Source: Mucilaginibacter aquatilis (GTDB lineage: Bacteria > Bacteroidota > Bacteroidia > Sphingobacteriales > Sphingobacteriaceae). From it: a stretch of DNA of 64,000 nucleotides. Of this stretch, positions 18,730-27,949 are shown in pieces; the stretch's first letter is position 1; each line of letters opens with the position of its first letter. The notes beneath the pieces were generated by a model. That model was given only the letters and a program-made list of their open reading frames with translations, did not search any database and was not told the DNA's origin. The translations under genes were made by a program, and so were the position numbers. The stretch spans positions 186,001 through 250,000 of the forward strand of contig NZ_WQLA01000003.1 of the NCBI RefSeq assembly GCF_009755275.1, in the 5' to 3' direction.

Positions 18730-19614
18730 ATGGTATCTATAGTAATTCTTGCCTATAACAGAGTTTCCGAGGTGTTAATAACTTTGGAAAAAGTGAACGG
18801 TTTTTTAAAAAGTTTTCCATATAAATCGGAAATCATCGTTGTTGATAATGCGTCTAATGATAATACGAGTGAGGCTGTATCAGGCAAGTTTAAAAATGTT
18901 AAGCTAATTACAAAGCCTGCTAACAATGGCGTAGCAGGATGGAACTCCGGTTTTGAAGAAGCTATTTATGATTACATGTTGGTTCTGGACGATGACAGCC
19001 ACATTGAATATGGTTTGAAAGAAGCTATTGATTATCTGCAAAGTAATCCACAAATAGGCGTTTTAGGCTTAGAGATTGAAGGAGGGCCGTATCAAACACT
19101 AAATGATCCTGATAAGCAACAGTTAGTTGGATTTATTGGTTGCGGTGCAATTATCAGAAAGGAACTTTATAAGAAAATTGGTGGTTTTGCTGAGTGGTTG
19201 GTAGTTTATGGACATGAGTGGGATTATGGAATAAGATGTATTGATGCCGGATACACACTCGAGCTTTTCAAAAAGTGCAAAGTTTTCCACCGGGTAAGCA
19301 CGCTTAACAGGTCAAACCTTAACACATATAAATTTTCTACACGTAACGAGTTGATGATTTTGCATCTATTTTATACAAGGAAGAAAAAATATTATCAGTA
19401 CTTGCTTTTATTAAATCATTTGAAGTGGCGTTTGATAGATGCAGGTTTTCCAGGGTTGCACAGCACATATTCTGGATGGAAAGAATTTAAGAAGATGGAA
19501 CAACACTTTACACCGACTCCTGTTTCCGTCGCTACTCAAAATTATTATACCTCAAAAGCTCCATCATTAAGGCCGTTCTTCAGTTTTTTGAGTAAAGTAT
19601 TACCATCAAAATGA
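18730..19614 (+). CDS. Glycosyltransferase family 2
   Basis: This is a 294-residue GT2 enzyme. MVSIVILAYNRVSEVLITLE and IIVVDNASNDNTSEAV form the nucleotide-binding half, MLVLDDDSHIEYG holds the DxD motif, and GGFAEWLVVYGHEWDYGIRC resembles the acceptor/catalytic region. I use the ATG at 18730; an in-frame TTG at 18700 would add ten residues without family similarity. It ends 4 bases before the next gene. It probably transfers a deoxyhexose or hexose to the lipid-linked repeat. Confidence 0.82.
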   Translation: MVSIVILAYNRVSEVLITLEKVNGFLKSFPYKSEIIVVDNASNDNTSEAVSGKFKNVKLITKPANNGVAGWNSGFEEAIYDYMLVLDDDSHIEYGLKEAIDYLQSNPQIGVLGLEIEGGPYQTLNDPDKQQLVGFIGCGAIIRKELYKKIGGFAEWLVVYGHEWDYGIRCIDAGYTLELFKKCKVFHRVSTLNRSNLNTYKFSTRNELMILHLFYTRKKKYYQYLLLLNHLKWRLIDAGFPGLHSTYSGWKEFKKMEQHFTPTPVSVATQNYYTSKAPSLRPFFSFLSKVLPSK

Positions 19615-19618
19615 GAAA

Positions 19619-20383
19619 ATGATTTTCACTGTTTCGCATAAATTGTATCCATTTCCTGAAAGTGCTTACTTAAAGCCCATATTTGTCGGACCTAATAAAC
19701 CTGCTTTAGAGAATGGGTTATATGACGATACGGGAGATAATATTGCAGAGTTGAATAAACATTTTTGTGAGCTAACAGCTATTTATTGGATTTGGAAAAA
19801 CTACCAGCAAAAGGAAGACGATTGGATCGGAATTTGTCATTATAGACGATATTTTATAAAAGACACGCTGTTCTCTTTTTTTCAAGGATTTTTTTTTAAG
19901 TCTTATAAATTAAAACTCAACAAAGTTACTTTCGACAACTTGATAAATGATAGCTTTGTAAAATACATTCACAACCTACTTAACGGGAAGGACGTTATCG
20001 TACCATTTCCTCACTATTTTAATTTTCTTAAACGCCGCACTATTAAAAAACAATACCTTGAATTACATTCAAACGAGGACTGGGAATTGTTGAAAACGAT
20101 AGTGTTAAATAAGCATCCGAATTACGCAGATGCCTTTAAACAAATGGAAGACAGCCCTAAATTGTTTGCCTACAATATGTTCATAACAAAAAGAAAAACT
20201 TTCAACGAATATTGTGAGTGGCTTTTTCCAATTTTATTTAAGCTTTATGAAGAGGTTAAAATTCAAAATGATGCTTATCAAAGCCGAGTAATTGGCTTCC
20301 TGGCAGAAAGGCTACTAAATTTATATTTAATACAAAACAAACATTTAGCAATTAAAACGTTACCAGTACTTTACATCGATTAA
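19619..20383 (+). CDS. DUF4422 capsular polysaccharide glycosyltransferase
   Basis: These 254 residues match DUF4422, a family of putative glycosyltransferases in capsule and LPS loci. The hallmarks are LNKHFCELTAIYWIWKN followed by DDWIGICHYRRYF, and later the AYNMFITKRKTFNEYCEWLF block. The protein is soluble and probably acts at the inner face of the membrane. Membership in the family is clear, but sugar specificity is not known. Confidence 0.85.
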   Translation: MIFTVSHKLYPFPESAYLKPIFVGPNKPALENGLYDDTGDNIAELNKHFCELTAIYWIWKNYQQKEDDWIGICHYRRYFIKDTLFSFFQGFFFKSYKLKLNKVTFDNLINDSFVKYIHNLLNGKDVIVPFPHYFNFLKRRTIKKQYLELHSNEDWELLKTIVLNKHPNYADAFKQMEDSPKLFAYNMFITKRKTFNEYCEWLFPILFKLYEEVKIQNDAYQSRVIGFLAERLLNLYLIQNKHLAIKTLPVLYID

Positions 20384-20397
20384 TCAGCATTCAGTTA

Positions 20398-21639
20398 ATG
20401 ATAGGTAATTTTTCAAATAAATATCAAAAGATAATTTCTGTACTGGGTGCTGCATTGTTGTTTCTACCTAAAATAAATTTAATATCAGTTGCTGGCCAAT
20501 CTGCGGGCATACGTATTGATGATATCGTATTACTTGTGTTAGCTATACCATTGTTTCTATCATTTAAGCTAAATGCTATCAACAAAATTGAAATGTATTT
20601 AGGTTTAATGTTGTTTGCTTTTTTTTTATCTAATGTATTTAATACCTACTTTTTCAATAGGTCAAACATATTGTACTCATTTAGATATGTTGAGTACATT
20701 ATATTCTTTTACATAGGTTATCTATATTCCAAAAATTTTGATATTAATAAGTTGCTTATTGGTTTTTTGTGTATTAATGGGTCCATCATGATTCTTCAAA
20801 CCATTGGTCTAATGGGTGGTTTTTCTTCGGAGGGCTTTGTTGATGACTCATCGGCCAGGGCTATTGGCTTAACCGGCGGACCATGGGAAATAGGGGCAAT
20901 TATCAATTTTATATTTTGTTTACTAGTTTTTGGCAATACAGAACATCCTCCTGTTTCAAATAAACGTTTGTATGTAATATTCGTAGTGACGTTTGCGCTT
21001 ATATTACTTACAGGAGCTAGAATGCCAACTCTAACTCATTTAGTATTATTGATGATTGCATTGTACAGACGTTCAAAAGTTAAATTGTTTTTTTTGTTTA
21101 AAATAGCGGCAGTGATAATACCATTTATTTTGGCAGTACTCTTAATTCCCAATAAAGTGGTGAGCCGATCAGAAAACCTACTTTCAATGGAAAACATTGA
21201 TTTGTTTATTTACGATTACAATCATGTTAAGCTTGAGAAAGACTTCAAAGGTTTTCCTGATATATTATATTCAGACGATGCTGACATGAGTTGGCTGATG
21301 CGTATGGCAAAATGGACTTATGCATTGCGAGCATGGAACAATACATCTTTAACTTATGCGATAGGGGTTGGTCCTGGCGCATGGGGACCTGCGTTAGATG
21401 GTGGATGGATCAGGTTACTAACGGAGACTGGGATAATTGGATTGACAACTTTTTTTCTATCGTTAAAAAGAATAGCAACTATAAGTTTCTCAACAACAGC
21501 CATAGTTCTTTCATTGTTTATAAATATGCTGATGATTGATATTCACATTGCGTATAAGGCGATGTCAATACTTTTTTTTATTGCAGGATATAGTTATAGC
21601 AAACATTTTAAAACAGCATTAACTTTTCAAAGTATTTAA
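20398..21639 (+). CDS. wzy: O-antigen/capsule polymerase (Wzy-like)
   Basis: This 413-residue integral membrane protein has about 10-11 hydrophobic segments and a large loop between about residues 250 and 320 (SENLLSMENIDLFIYDYN to TYAIGVGPGAWGPALDG), the layout of Wzy polymerases and O-antigen ligases. Wzy proteins are poorly conserved, so the call rests on topology and on its place among wzx, wzc and glycosyltransferase genes. It should polymerise repeat units on the periplasmic side. Confidence 0.72.
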   Translation: MIGNFSNKYQKIISVLGAALLFLPKINLISVAGQSAGIRIDDIVLLVLAIPLFLSFKLNAINKIEMYLGLMLFAFFLSNVFNTYFFNRSNILYSFRYVEYIIFFYIGYLYSKNFDINKLLIGFLCINGSIMILQTIGLMGGFSSEGFVDDSSARAIGLTGGPWEIGAIINFIFCLLVFGNTEHPPVSNKRLYVIFVVTFALILLTGARMPTLTHLVLLMIALYRRSKVKLFFLFKIAAVIIPFILAVLLIPNKVVSRSENLLSMENIDLFIYDYNHVKLEKDFKGFPDILYSDDADMSWLMRMAKWTYALRAWNNTSLTYAIGVGPGAWGPALDGGWIRLLTETGIIGLTTFFLSLKRIATISFSTTAIVLSLFINMLMIDIHIAYKAMSILFFIAGYSYSKHFKTALTFQSI

Positions 21640-21640
21640 T

Positions 21641-22354
21641 ATGGTTTCTGTGTGTATGGCTACCTACAATGGCAATAAGTTTATATCTATCCAACTTGAT
21701 AGCATATTGTCACAAATTAATCAGAGTGATGAAATAATCATTAGCGATGACGGTTCAACCGACGGAACATTAGACACCATTAATAATTTTAAAGATGAAC
21801 GTATTAAGGTCATAAACAACGTGGGGAAAAAAGGGCCGGTGGGAAATTTTGAAAATGCTCTTAAGCACTGCTCGGGGGAAATAATTTTCCTTGCAGACCA
21901 AGATGATAGGTGGTTACCGGGAAAGTATCAGAAGCATATAAACGGGCATGAAGATTATGACTTAGTTATCTCAGATGCAACTGTTGTAGACGAAAATCAT
22001 CAGATTATTTTTTCATCTTTTTTTAAACAAAGAAAATCAAAAAAAGGTCTGCTTAATAATCTTCTAACAAATTCATATATCGGGTGTTGTATGTCGTTTA
22101 AAAGAGATATACTTAATGCCTCATTGCCATTCCCACATTCAATTCATATGCATGATTGGTGGATAGGATTGATTGCTGAATTGAAAGGCAAAGTTTTCTT
22201 TTTAAATGAACCTTTAATGCTTTATGTAAGGCATAGTGTAAACGCCTCCGGAACATTGGTAAAACGTTTACCTTTGAAAGATCAATTAATAAACAGGTTT
22301 GACCTGATACGTAATTTAATAAAGTTTAAGATTAGCAATGGAACAAAACAGTAA
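21641..22354 (+). CDS. Glycosyltransferase family 2 (WcaA-like)
   Basis: This 237-residue GT2 enzyme begins MVSVCMATYNGNKFISIQLD, with IIISDDGSTDGTLDTINNF and FLADQDDRWLPGKYQKHI, the signature of rhamnosyltransferase-like GT2 proteins in O-antigen loci. CMSFKRDILNASLPFPHSI and HDWWIGLIAELKG follow. It starts one base after the polymerase stop and its 3' end overlaps the next gene by 17 bases, so translation is probably coupled. Confidence 0.85.
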   Translation: MVSVCMATYNGNKFISIQLDSILSQINQSDEIIISDDGSTDGTLDTINNFKDERIKVINNVGKKGPVGNFENALKHCSGEIIFLADQDDRWLPGKYQKHINGHEDYDLVISDATVVDENHQIIFSSFFKQRKSKKGLLNNLLTNSYIGCCMSFKRDILNASLPFPHSIHMHDWWIGLIAELKGKVFFLNEPLMLYVRHSVNASGTLVKRLPLKDQLINRFDLIRNLIKFKISNGTKQ

Positions 22355-23300
22355 TTATAAAATAGCTCTGCTAATACCAACCTTGAACGCGGGTAAGTAT
22401 TGGGAGGAGTTTCTTGAAACTGTAAATTCACAAAGCTTAGGAATAAACTTTAAGATTATACTTGATTCAGGTTCAACAGATGGTACCGACAAATTAGCTG
22501 AAGATAAAGGCTTTAATGTTTTAAGGATAGATAAAAGAAACTTTGATCACGGATACGCCCGCCAAGTACTTGCTGATGCTTGTTCCACTTGTGATATCTT
22601 GATTTATCTTACTCAAGATTGTATACTTGCATGCAAAGACAGTCTAAAAAATTTAGTTGAAGCTTTTAGTAACGCAGATGTAGGGCTAGCTTACGGCCGC
22701 CAACTGCCCAGAAGGAATGCCAAATTGTTAGAGTCTCACGGTAGAATCTTTAATTATCCATCTCAATCAAGATTAAAGTCTTTGTCTGATAAAGTTGAAA
22801 TGGGAATAAAGACAGCATCATGCTCCAACTCATTTGCTGCTTATCGTCGTACGGCTTTAAACGACGTTGGAGGATTTCCCTTAGCAAGTATTTTAGGCGA
22901 AGATGTAATTGTAGGCGGAAAAATGCTTATTAAAGGGTGGAAGATTGCCTATGTTGCAACCGCCGAATCTTATCACTCTCATGATTATACAATAACCGAA
23001 GAGTTTAAAAGATACTTTGATATAGGCGTCTTCCATAAAATGAATGATTGGTTGCTTGAGGAATTTGGAAGTGCAAGCGGGGAAGGCATGAAGTATCTAA
23101 AATCAGAATTGTCGGTTGTTTTAAAGAAAAATCCACTGGTTTTGCCTAAGATGGTCGGGTCGATTTTTGCTAAATGGCTTGGCTATAAGCTTGGCTTAAA
23201 TTACAGCAAATTGTCAGGTGGGTTGGTGAAAAAACTATCAATGCACAAACATTATTGGGACAAGCACACTAAGGTGAAAAGCAACGTTGCATCCATATGA
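22338..23300 (+). CDS. Glycosyltransferase family 2 (rhamnosyltransferase-like)
   Basis: This 320-residue GT2 enzyme has IALLIPTLNAGKYWEEFLET, IILDSGSTDGTDKLAEDKGF, the motif KRNFDHGYARQVLAD, which resembles the NFDHGGTR motif of rhamnosyltransferases, and LIYLTQDCILA as the DxD equivalent (QDC). ILGEDVIVGGKMLIKGWKI is the C-terminal acceptor-side motif. A 6-deoxyhexose donor would fit both the family and the CDP-6-deoxyhexose genes upstream. The start overlaps the preceding gene by 17 bases, and its stop overlaps the next start (ATGA). Confidence 0.85.
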   Translation: MEQNSNYKIALLIPTLNAGKYWEEFLETVNSQSLGINFKIILDSGSTDGTDKLAEDKGFNVLRIDKRNFDHGYARQVLADACSTCDILIYLTQDCILACKDSLKNLVEAFSNADVGLAYGRQLPRRNAKLLESHGRIFNYPSQSRLKSLSDKVEMGIKTASCSNSFAAYRRTALNDVGGFPLASILGEDVIVGGKMLIKGWKIAYVATAESYHSHDYTITEEFKRYFDIGVFHKMNDWLLEEFGSASGEGMKYLKSELSVVLKKNPLVLPKMVGSIFAKWLGYKLGLNYSKLSGGLVKKLSMHKHYWDKHTKVKSNVASI

Positions 23301-24271
23301 ACTATTTTATTTTTGGTGGTGCCGGCTTTATAGGCACACATTTGGCAAACTACATTGAGTTATTACATCAAGCCGACTCAAAAGTTTTTAAATACGATAT
23401 ACAAAAGAAAGTCAGTGATGATTACATAACACTTGATGTAAGAAATCCTATAGTTATTAATGCTGATGATAAATCCAATTCCATAATTTACAATCTTGCG
23501 GCAGTTCATACTACTCCGGGTCACCCTGATAATGAATACTTTGAAACCAATATTTTGGGTGCCGAAAACGTTTGTGACTTTGCCCGTAAAAACAATATAA
23601 ATACAATAGTTTTCACAAGCTCAATTGCTCCTTATGGAGCTTCAGAAACTCTGAAGGAAGAATCAACTATTCCAATGCCTAACACGCCATATGGAATCTC
23701 AAAACTTACTGCAGAATACATACATAAAGTTTGGCAGGCTGAGGATGCTGGGAATCGAAAGCTGATAATTGTACGTCCGGGTGTTGTGTTTGGCAATGGT
23801 GAAGGCGGCAATTATACACGCTTATATCAATCACTAAAAAAGGGCTTCTTCTTTTATCCGGGTCGTAAAGACACGATAAAGGCATCCGTTTACGTCAAAG
23901 ACGTTGTGCGCATACTTTTTGACGCTTCCATGCAACAGCAGCCAGGAGTTGTAACGTATAATTTAAGTATATACCCAGCGCCAACTATCCAGGAAATTTG
24001 TGAAACAATTGCTTCAGTAACAGATTTAAAAGCTCCGAAGCTTCTTGTACCTTCTGCCTTGTTAAAAACAGCTGCCAGTACAATATACTTTGCAGGAAGA
24101 CTCGCTGGTAAGAAAATAAATGGTATTCACCCGGATAGAGTAAAAAAACTAACAGTTTCCACTAACATCTCTGGTAAAAGGCTTAGCCAATCCCCTTATG
24201 CATTAAAATTTAGTCTCAAAGATGCTATAGAGGATTGGTTTAATGATTGTAACAGGAAAGAATTATCGTAA
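23297..24271 (+). CDS. NAD-dependent sugar-nucleotide epimerase/dehydratase (extended SDR)
   Basis: The 324 residues form an extended SDR: NYFIFGGAGFIGTHLANYIE (Rossmann loop), NLAAVHTTPGHPDNEYFETN, FTSSIAPYGASE and the catalytic TPYGISKLTAEYIHKVW (YxxxK). The C-terminal sugar-binding half is less conserved than in GalE or RmlB, so the reaction (4-epimerase, reductase or dehydratase) is undetermined. The start overlaps the previous stop in ATGA, and this is the last forward gene of the main run. Its 3' end almost touches wzi on the other strand. Confidence 0.8.
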   Translation: MNYFIFGGAGFIGTHLANYIELLHQADSKVFKYDIQKKVSDDYITLDVRNPIVINADDKSNSIIYNLAAVHTTPGHPDNEYFETNILGAENVCDFARKNNINTIVFTSSIAPYGASETLKEESTIPMPNTPYGISKLTAEYIHKVWQAEDAGNRKLIIVRPGVVFGNGEGGNYTRLYQSLKKGFFFYPGRKDTIKASVYVKDVVRILFDASMQQQPGVVTYNLSIYPAPTIQEICETIASVTDLKAPKLLVPSALLKTAASTIYFAGRLAGKKINGIHPDRVKKLTVSTNISGKRLSQSPYALKFSLKDAIEDWFNDCNRKELS

Positions 24272-24272
24272 T

Positions 24273-25955
24273 TTAATAGTACCGTGTTATATCTTGATAT
24301 AAATTTCTGAAAGAGCTTCTTAATCCAATCGTTATCATTTTCGTATGGTCCGCAAACACTGAATTAGTTTCTCGTCTGTATAAGCCACCAAGTTCAATAC
24401 GCAAATTGTATTTAGGATTGAGTATGTATGCAACCTTTGCTTCTGCATAATATAAATTTGTTGTTAAGCCCTGTCCGGTGTAATTACCTTCCGTAGCAAT
24501 GGAAGCACGAGTGCCAAACTCTTCTGGTGGTCCGTCAAATCTGGCTCCAGTTAGGTAATTTCTGAAAGGATCTTTACCCCAGTTTAAGTTGTTATAATCC
24601 AAGCCATAATGCCCATAGGTTAGCTGGCCTGAAAAATCAAAGCGTTTATAGCTATAGTTGGCCATACCTACAACTTCTTTAAAATTAGCAGTCCAAGGGT
24701 GCGCAATAGGTTCAGAATTATGAGCGTAATTATTGATAGATTTTTCCTGGGCATATGTATATGGTTTTGCACCATTATATTCAACCAAGTAGTTCAAACG
24801 GTTAACATTAAATACATTTGCTCCCCGCAAACCTATTTGCCAGCCATATTTATTACGTGAACTACCTTTGTTCGAAAAGAAATTACTGGCTTCAAATTCA
24901 TCCAAGGCAAATTGTCCGTAAGCAATCAATTGATTTGAGAACTCATATTTACCGTTGAAGCCAATCAACGCATTATCCGGTGAACCGTTATCAGCCTCTA
25001 GTGGTCTCAAGAATATAATTGGGTTACCGTAGGTTAAGTCAAATCCACGTTTGTTGCCTGCATCATCTGTGTCTCCCCAAATAATGGAATCAAAAAAACC
25101 TAATGATAAACGGTCAGTTACATTCCAGTCTAAGTAATGGAACACACCCCATTTTTTCCGGTTGCCGGTTTCATAGCTTAATTTAGCGGAACGTGGATCT
25201 TGCATGTAGCTCCACATGGTCATGTAGCGTACATTACCCAAGGTGCCGGTTAATTTCAAAAATGTATAAGGCGAGCTGAAATCAGATAATAACATTGACC
25301 GGTAACCATCACCTATAAAGTTTTTATCATGACCGAAGGCAATGTTGATGTATTTCGATGGTGTAAAAGACATTAATGCCGTTACGTACGACCAATCTTT
25401 TGTGCGGTTCTGGCCATATTTCCTATCATACGCCTGCCCCGATACTACACCGGTTTGATTAACATAAGTATCATAGTAGTTGGCAAAAACTGCCTGGTTC
25501 TCGTAGCCACTAGAATAGAAATAAAACTTTTTACCGATGGTTCCGCCTACCTGATAGCCTCGTGTGTTAAGCCATGTGTTTCGTGAATTACTGAAATCGC
25601 GGCCAATAGTTAAATCGGGCAAGTAATCGGCAAAGAAGGTGTAGTCTTCGTGTTTGATGTCGATAAGGTGCTCATCAAAAAGTTTACGATGAACCCAACT
25701 ATGTTTAACCGCGGTGTCAACACCATAATCCATTAACGATTTGTATTTAGGATATAGGGTTGGCTCAGATATGATGTAGGGCTTTATTGAACTGTGAAAC
25801 TTACTGTTGGTTGAATATACAGAATCGCTTAATTTTTGATAAAACTGATAGCTGTATGGCTGATATTCTGCCTGCGCCCAAGCGTCTTTTGCGTTAAATG
25901 AGAATGCAGTGGCAACAAAAATCTTTGTTAGTAAGATAAGTCTGTGTTTTTTCAT
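24273..25955 (-). CDS. wzi: Capsule assembly outer-membrane protein, Wzi family
   Basis: Wzi-type beta barrels anchor capsule at the cell surface. The 560-residue precursor has a signal peptide (MKKHRLILLTKIFVATAFSF..., cleavage near AWA-QA). A long beta-rich region with alternating aromatic strands follows, for example PSKYINIAFGHDKNFIGDGY, WSYMQDPRSAKLSYETGN and YLDWNVTDRLSLGFFDSI, matching Cap_assemb_Wzi. I take the ATG at 25955; an ATG at 25994 lies upstream of the -7 box at 25972-25979. It is the only reverse-strand gene in the locus and converges on the epimerase gene with a one-base gap. I see no terminator there. Confidence 0.9.
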   Translation of the reverse strand: MKKHRLILLTKIFVATAFSFNAKDAWAQAEYQPYSYQFYQKLSDSVYSTNSKFHSSIKPYIISEPTLYPKYKSLMDYGVDTAVKHSWVHRKLFDEHLIDIKHEDYTFFADYLPDLTIGRDFSNSRNTWLNTRGYQVGGTIGKKFYFYSSGYENQAVFANYYDTYVNQTGVVSGQAYDRKYGQNRTKDWSYVTALMSFTPSKYINIAFGHDKNFIGDGYRSMLLSDFSSPYTFLKLTGTLGNVRYMTMWSYMQDPRSAKLSYETGNRKKWGVFHYLDWNVTDRLSLGFFDSIIWGDTDDAGNKRGFDLTYGNPIIFLRPLEADNGSPDNALIGFNGKYEFSNQLIAYGQFALDEFEASNFFSNKGSSRNKYGWQIGLRGANVFNVNRLNYLVEYNGAKPYTYAQEKSINNYAHNSEPIAHPWTANFKEVVGMANYSYKRFDFSGQLTYGHYGLDYNNLNWGKDPFRNYLTGARFDGPPEEFGTRASIATEGNYTGQGLTTNLYYAEAKVAYILNPKYNLRIELGGLYRRETNSVFADHTKMITIGLRSSFRNLYQDITRYY

Positions 25956-25971
25956 AGTAAAGGATGCGGGG

Positions 25972-25979
25972 CAAATATA
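25972..25979 (-). promoter_or_regulatory. Bacteroidota -7 box for wzi
   Basis: TATATTTG on the minus strand lies 16 bases upstream of the chosen wzi start. No TTG is found at the expected distance. Confidence 0.55.
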
Positions 25980-26141
25980 GCCAACATTGTTCATACCTCA
26001 GATAACGCCAGTGAACATAAGTAATTAATGGAGGTATCAGTAAACCAAATTTACTTTGTAATGTTAAGCTCACACATAAACATGTAACTTGTGCGGCTGT
26101 TTTGATTAATAGTTAAACCTTGCTTGGCTTACTTATTTTAA

Positions 26142-27089
26142 ATGTATAAAATTAATACCTCGGTAAAAATTCTTGTTATTGGCGATTTGATGATCGACCA
26201 CTACATTTATGGAGATTGCAATCGCATTTCTCCCGAAGCACCAATTCCTGTTGTGGAGGTTACCCATGAAACCCATACTTTAGGAGGTGCTGGAAACGTA
26301 GTTAAAAATATAAATGCACTCGAATGTAATTCAGAGATACTATCGGTTGTAGGTAACGATGCAGATGCGCAACGCGTTAAACAACTGCTTAAAGAAGCGG
26401 GCAGCAAAAGCGAGGGACTTGTACATGATGATAGTCGATGTACAACCATTAAATCACGTGTACTAGCTGTAAAGCATCAGCTTATTAGGTTAGATAGAGA
26501 GCTAACCGATGGTATTAGTGAATTGGTGGAGCATGCCATTATAAATAAGCTGAAAGCCGTTGTAGATGATTATGACGTTATACTAGTATCCGATTACAAC
26601 AAAGGCCTGCTAACACCAACATTGCTTTTGCAAATTATGCTGATTGGCAAACAAGCCGGTAAAAAAATCCTGGTAGACCCAAAGGGAACTGATTTTTCGA
26701 AATATAAGGGTGCTACGCTTATTAAGCCCAACCGTAAAGAGGCCGGGTTAGCCACCGGTATCAAAATTAAAGATCAGGAAAGCCTGGAGCAAGCTTGTCG
26801 TAAAATAAAGGAGATAACAGATTGTGAAAGCGTGATAGTAACCCTTTCTGAAGATGGTATTGCATTGTTTACAGATAACACATTAACGGTTATTGCAACC
26901 AAGGCTTTAGGTGTTATTGATGTTACCGGGGCAGGAGATACGGTACTGGCATCGCTAGGCGTTGCCCTGGCCTCGGGTTATTCATTGCCTGAGGCTTGCG
27001 AGTTTGCTAACTTTGGGGCGGCAGTGGTAGTAAGTAAAGTTGGAAGCGCAACGGCCACAATTAATGAAATTAATGCACAAATCAATTAA
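26142..27089 (+). CDS. hldA: D-glycero-beta-D-manno-heptose-7-phosphate kinase (HldE kinase-type)
   Basis: This PfkB-family sugar kinase of 315 residues corresponds to the N-terminal half of E. coli HldE. VLVIGDLMIDHYIYGDCNRI is written here as ILVIGDLMIDHYIYG; it is followed by ISPEAPIPVVEV, LGGAGNVVKNINAL and the catalytic DVTGAGDTVLASLGVAL near residue 265. The C-terminal nucleotidyltransferase half of HldE is absent. It lies 9 bases upstream of gmhA. Together they would turn sedoheptulose-7-phosphate into heptose-1,7-bisphosphate. GmhB and the nucleotidyltransferase must be elsewhere if an NDP-heptose is made. Confidence 0.9.
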   Translation: MYKINTSVKILVIGDLMIDHYIYGDCNRISPEAPIPVVEVTHETHTLGGAGNVVKNINALECNSEILSVVGNDADAQRVKQLLKEAGSKSEGLVHDDSRCTTIKSRVLAVKHQLIRLDRELTDGISELVEHAIINKLKAVVDDYDVILVSDYNKGLLTPTLLLQIMLIGKQAGKKILVDPKGTDFSKYKGATLIKPNRKEAGLATGIKIKDQESLEQACRKIKEITDCESVIVTLSEDGIALFTDNTLTVIATKALGVIDVTGAGDTVLASLGVALASGYSLPEACEFANFGAAVVVSKVGSATATINEINAQIN

Positions 27090-27098
27090 GCACATCTA

Positions 27099-27668
27099 AT
27101 GCTTATGAAACAAGTTATACAAGATATATTTAATAACCATATAGATGTAGCGCAGCAAACACAAGCTGTACTTACTGATAAAATCACCGAAGCTTGTCAA
27201 ATAGTTATTGATTGCTTAAACAGCGGTAAAAAAGTTTTACTGTTTGGTAATGGGGGCAGTGCTGCTGATGCACAACACATTGCTGCGGAGTTTACGGGAC
27301 GGTTTGTTAAAAACAGGCGTTCGTATCCGGCAATTGCGTTAACTACTGATACCTCAGCATTAACGGCAATAGGTAACGACTATGGGTTTGAACGAGTATT
27401 TGAACGCCAGGTTGAAGGGTTGGCAGTTGCGGGCGACGTGTTGATAGGCATTTCAACAAGCGGAAGTAGTCCCAATGTTTTGAAAGCGTTAGAACTAGGA
27501 AGGCAAATGGGTTGCTCAACTATTGGATTATCCGGTAATGATGGAGGCAAGATGAATGAGTGTTGTGATTTAAACCTTGTAGTGCCCTCAAAAATAACAG
27601 CCCGTATACAGGAAATGCACATCACCATAGGCCACATTATTTGCGAAGGAATAGATCTCAACAGCTAA
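27099..27668 (+). CDS. gmhA: Sedoheptulose-7-phosphate isomerase
   Basis: GmhA isomerises sedoheptulose-7-phosphate to D-glycero-D-manno-heptose-7-phosphate, the substrate of the upstream kinase. The 189-residue SIS-domain protein carries [19 protein letters not shown] (about 46-64), [36 protein letters not shown] and the catalytic helix [19 protein letters not shown] second ATG at 27105 is an equally possible start. It is followed by 281 A+T-rich bases with no gene before wcaJ. Confidence 0.93.
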   Translation: MLMKQVIQDIFNNHIDVAQQTQAVLTDKITEACQIVIDCLNSGKKVLLFGNGGSAADAQHIAAEFTGRFVKNRRSYPAIALTTDTSALTAIGNDYGFERVFERQVEGLAVAGDVLIGISTSGSSPNVLKALELGRQMGCSTIGLSGNDGGKMNECCDLNLVVPSKITARIQEMHITIGHIICEGIDLNS

Positions 27669-27949
27669 TTGCTAGACTTAATTTATGGTTATATTATTAA
27701 TAAGAATAATTTAATTCAATATTACCGTAAGTACCCACATAAAGCCTAACTCGTTTTCATAATTAGCTATATCAAGTGTATTTTCAGATTTTTAATTTAA
27801 GATATTTCTATTTAAAATAAATCTTAATAATACGCTATTTAATTATTAATTACACAAGAAAGTTTATTTCCCGAAGCTGATATTACAATTTAATGTACTA
27901 ATTTAGCGAACTGCTTGTTCGGCAATCGGATGTTTTCACAATATTTTAT

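Noticed and set aside
27669..27949. Hidden gene or RNA in the A+T-rich gap between gmhA and wcaJ
   Set aside because: There is only an imperfect A/T palindrome at 27799-27825 and a small CGAAC/GTTCG hairpin near 27907; both are expected by chance in such sequence.
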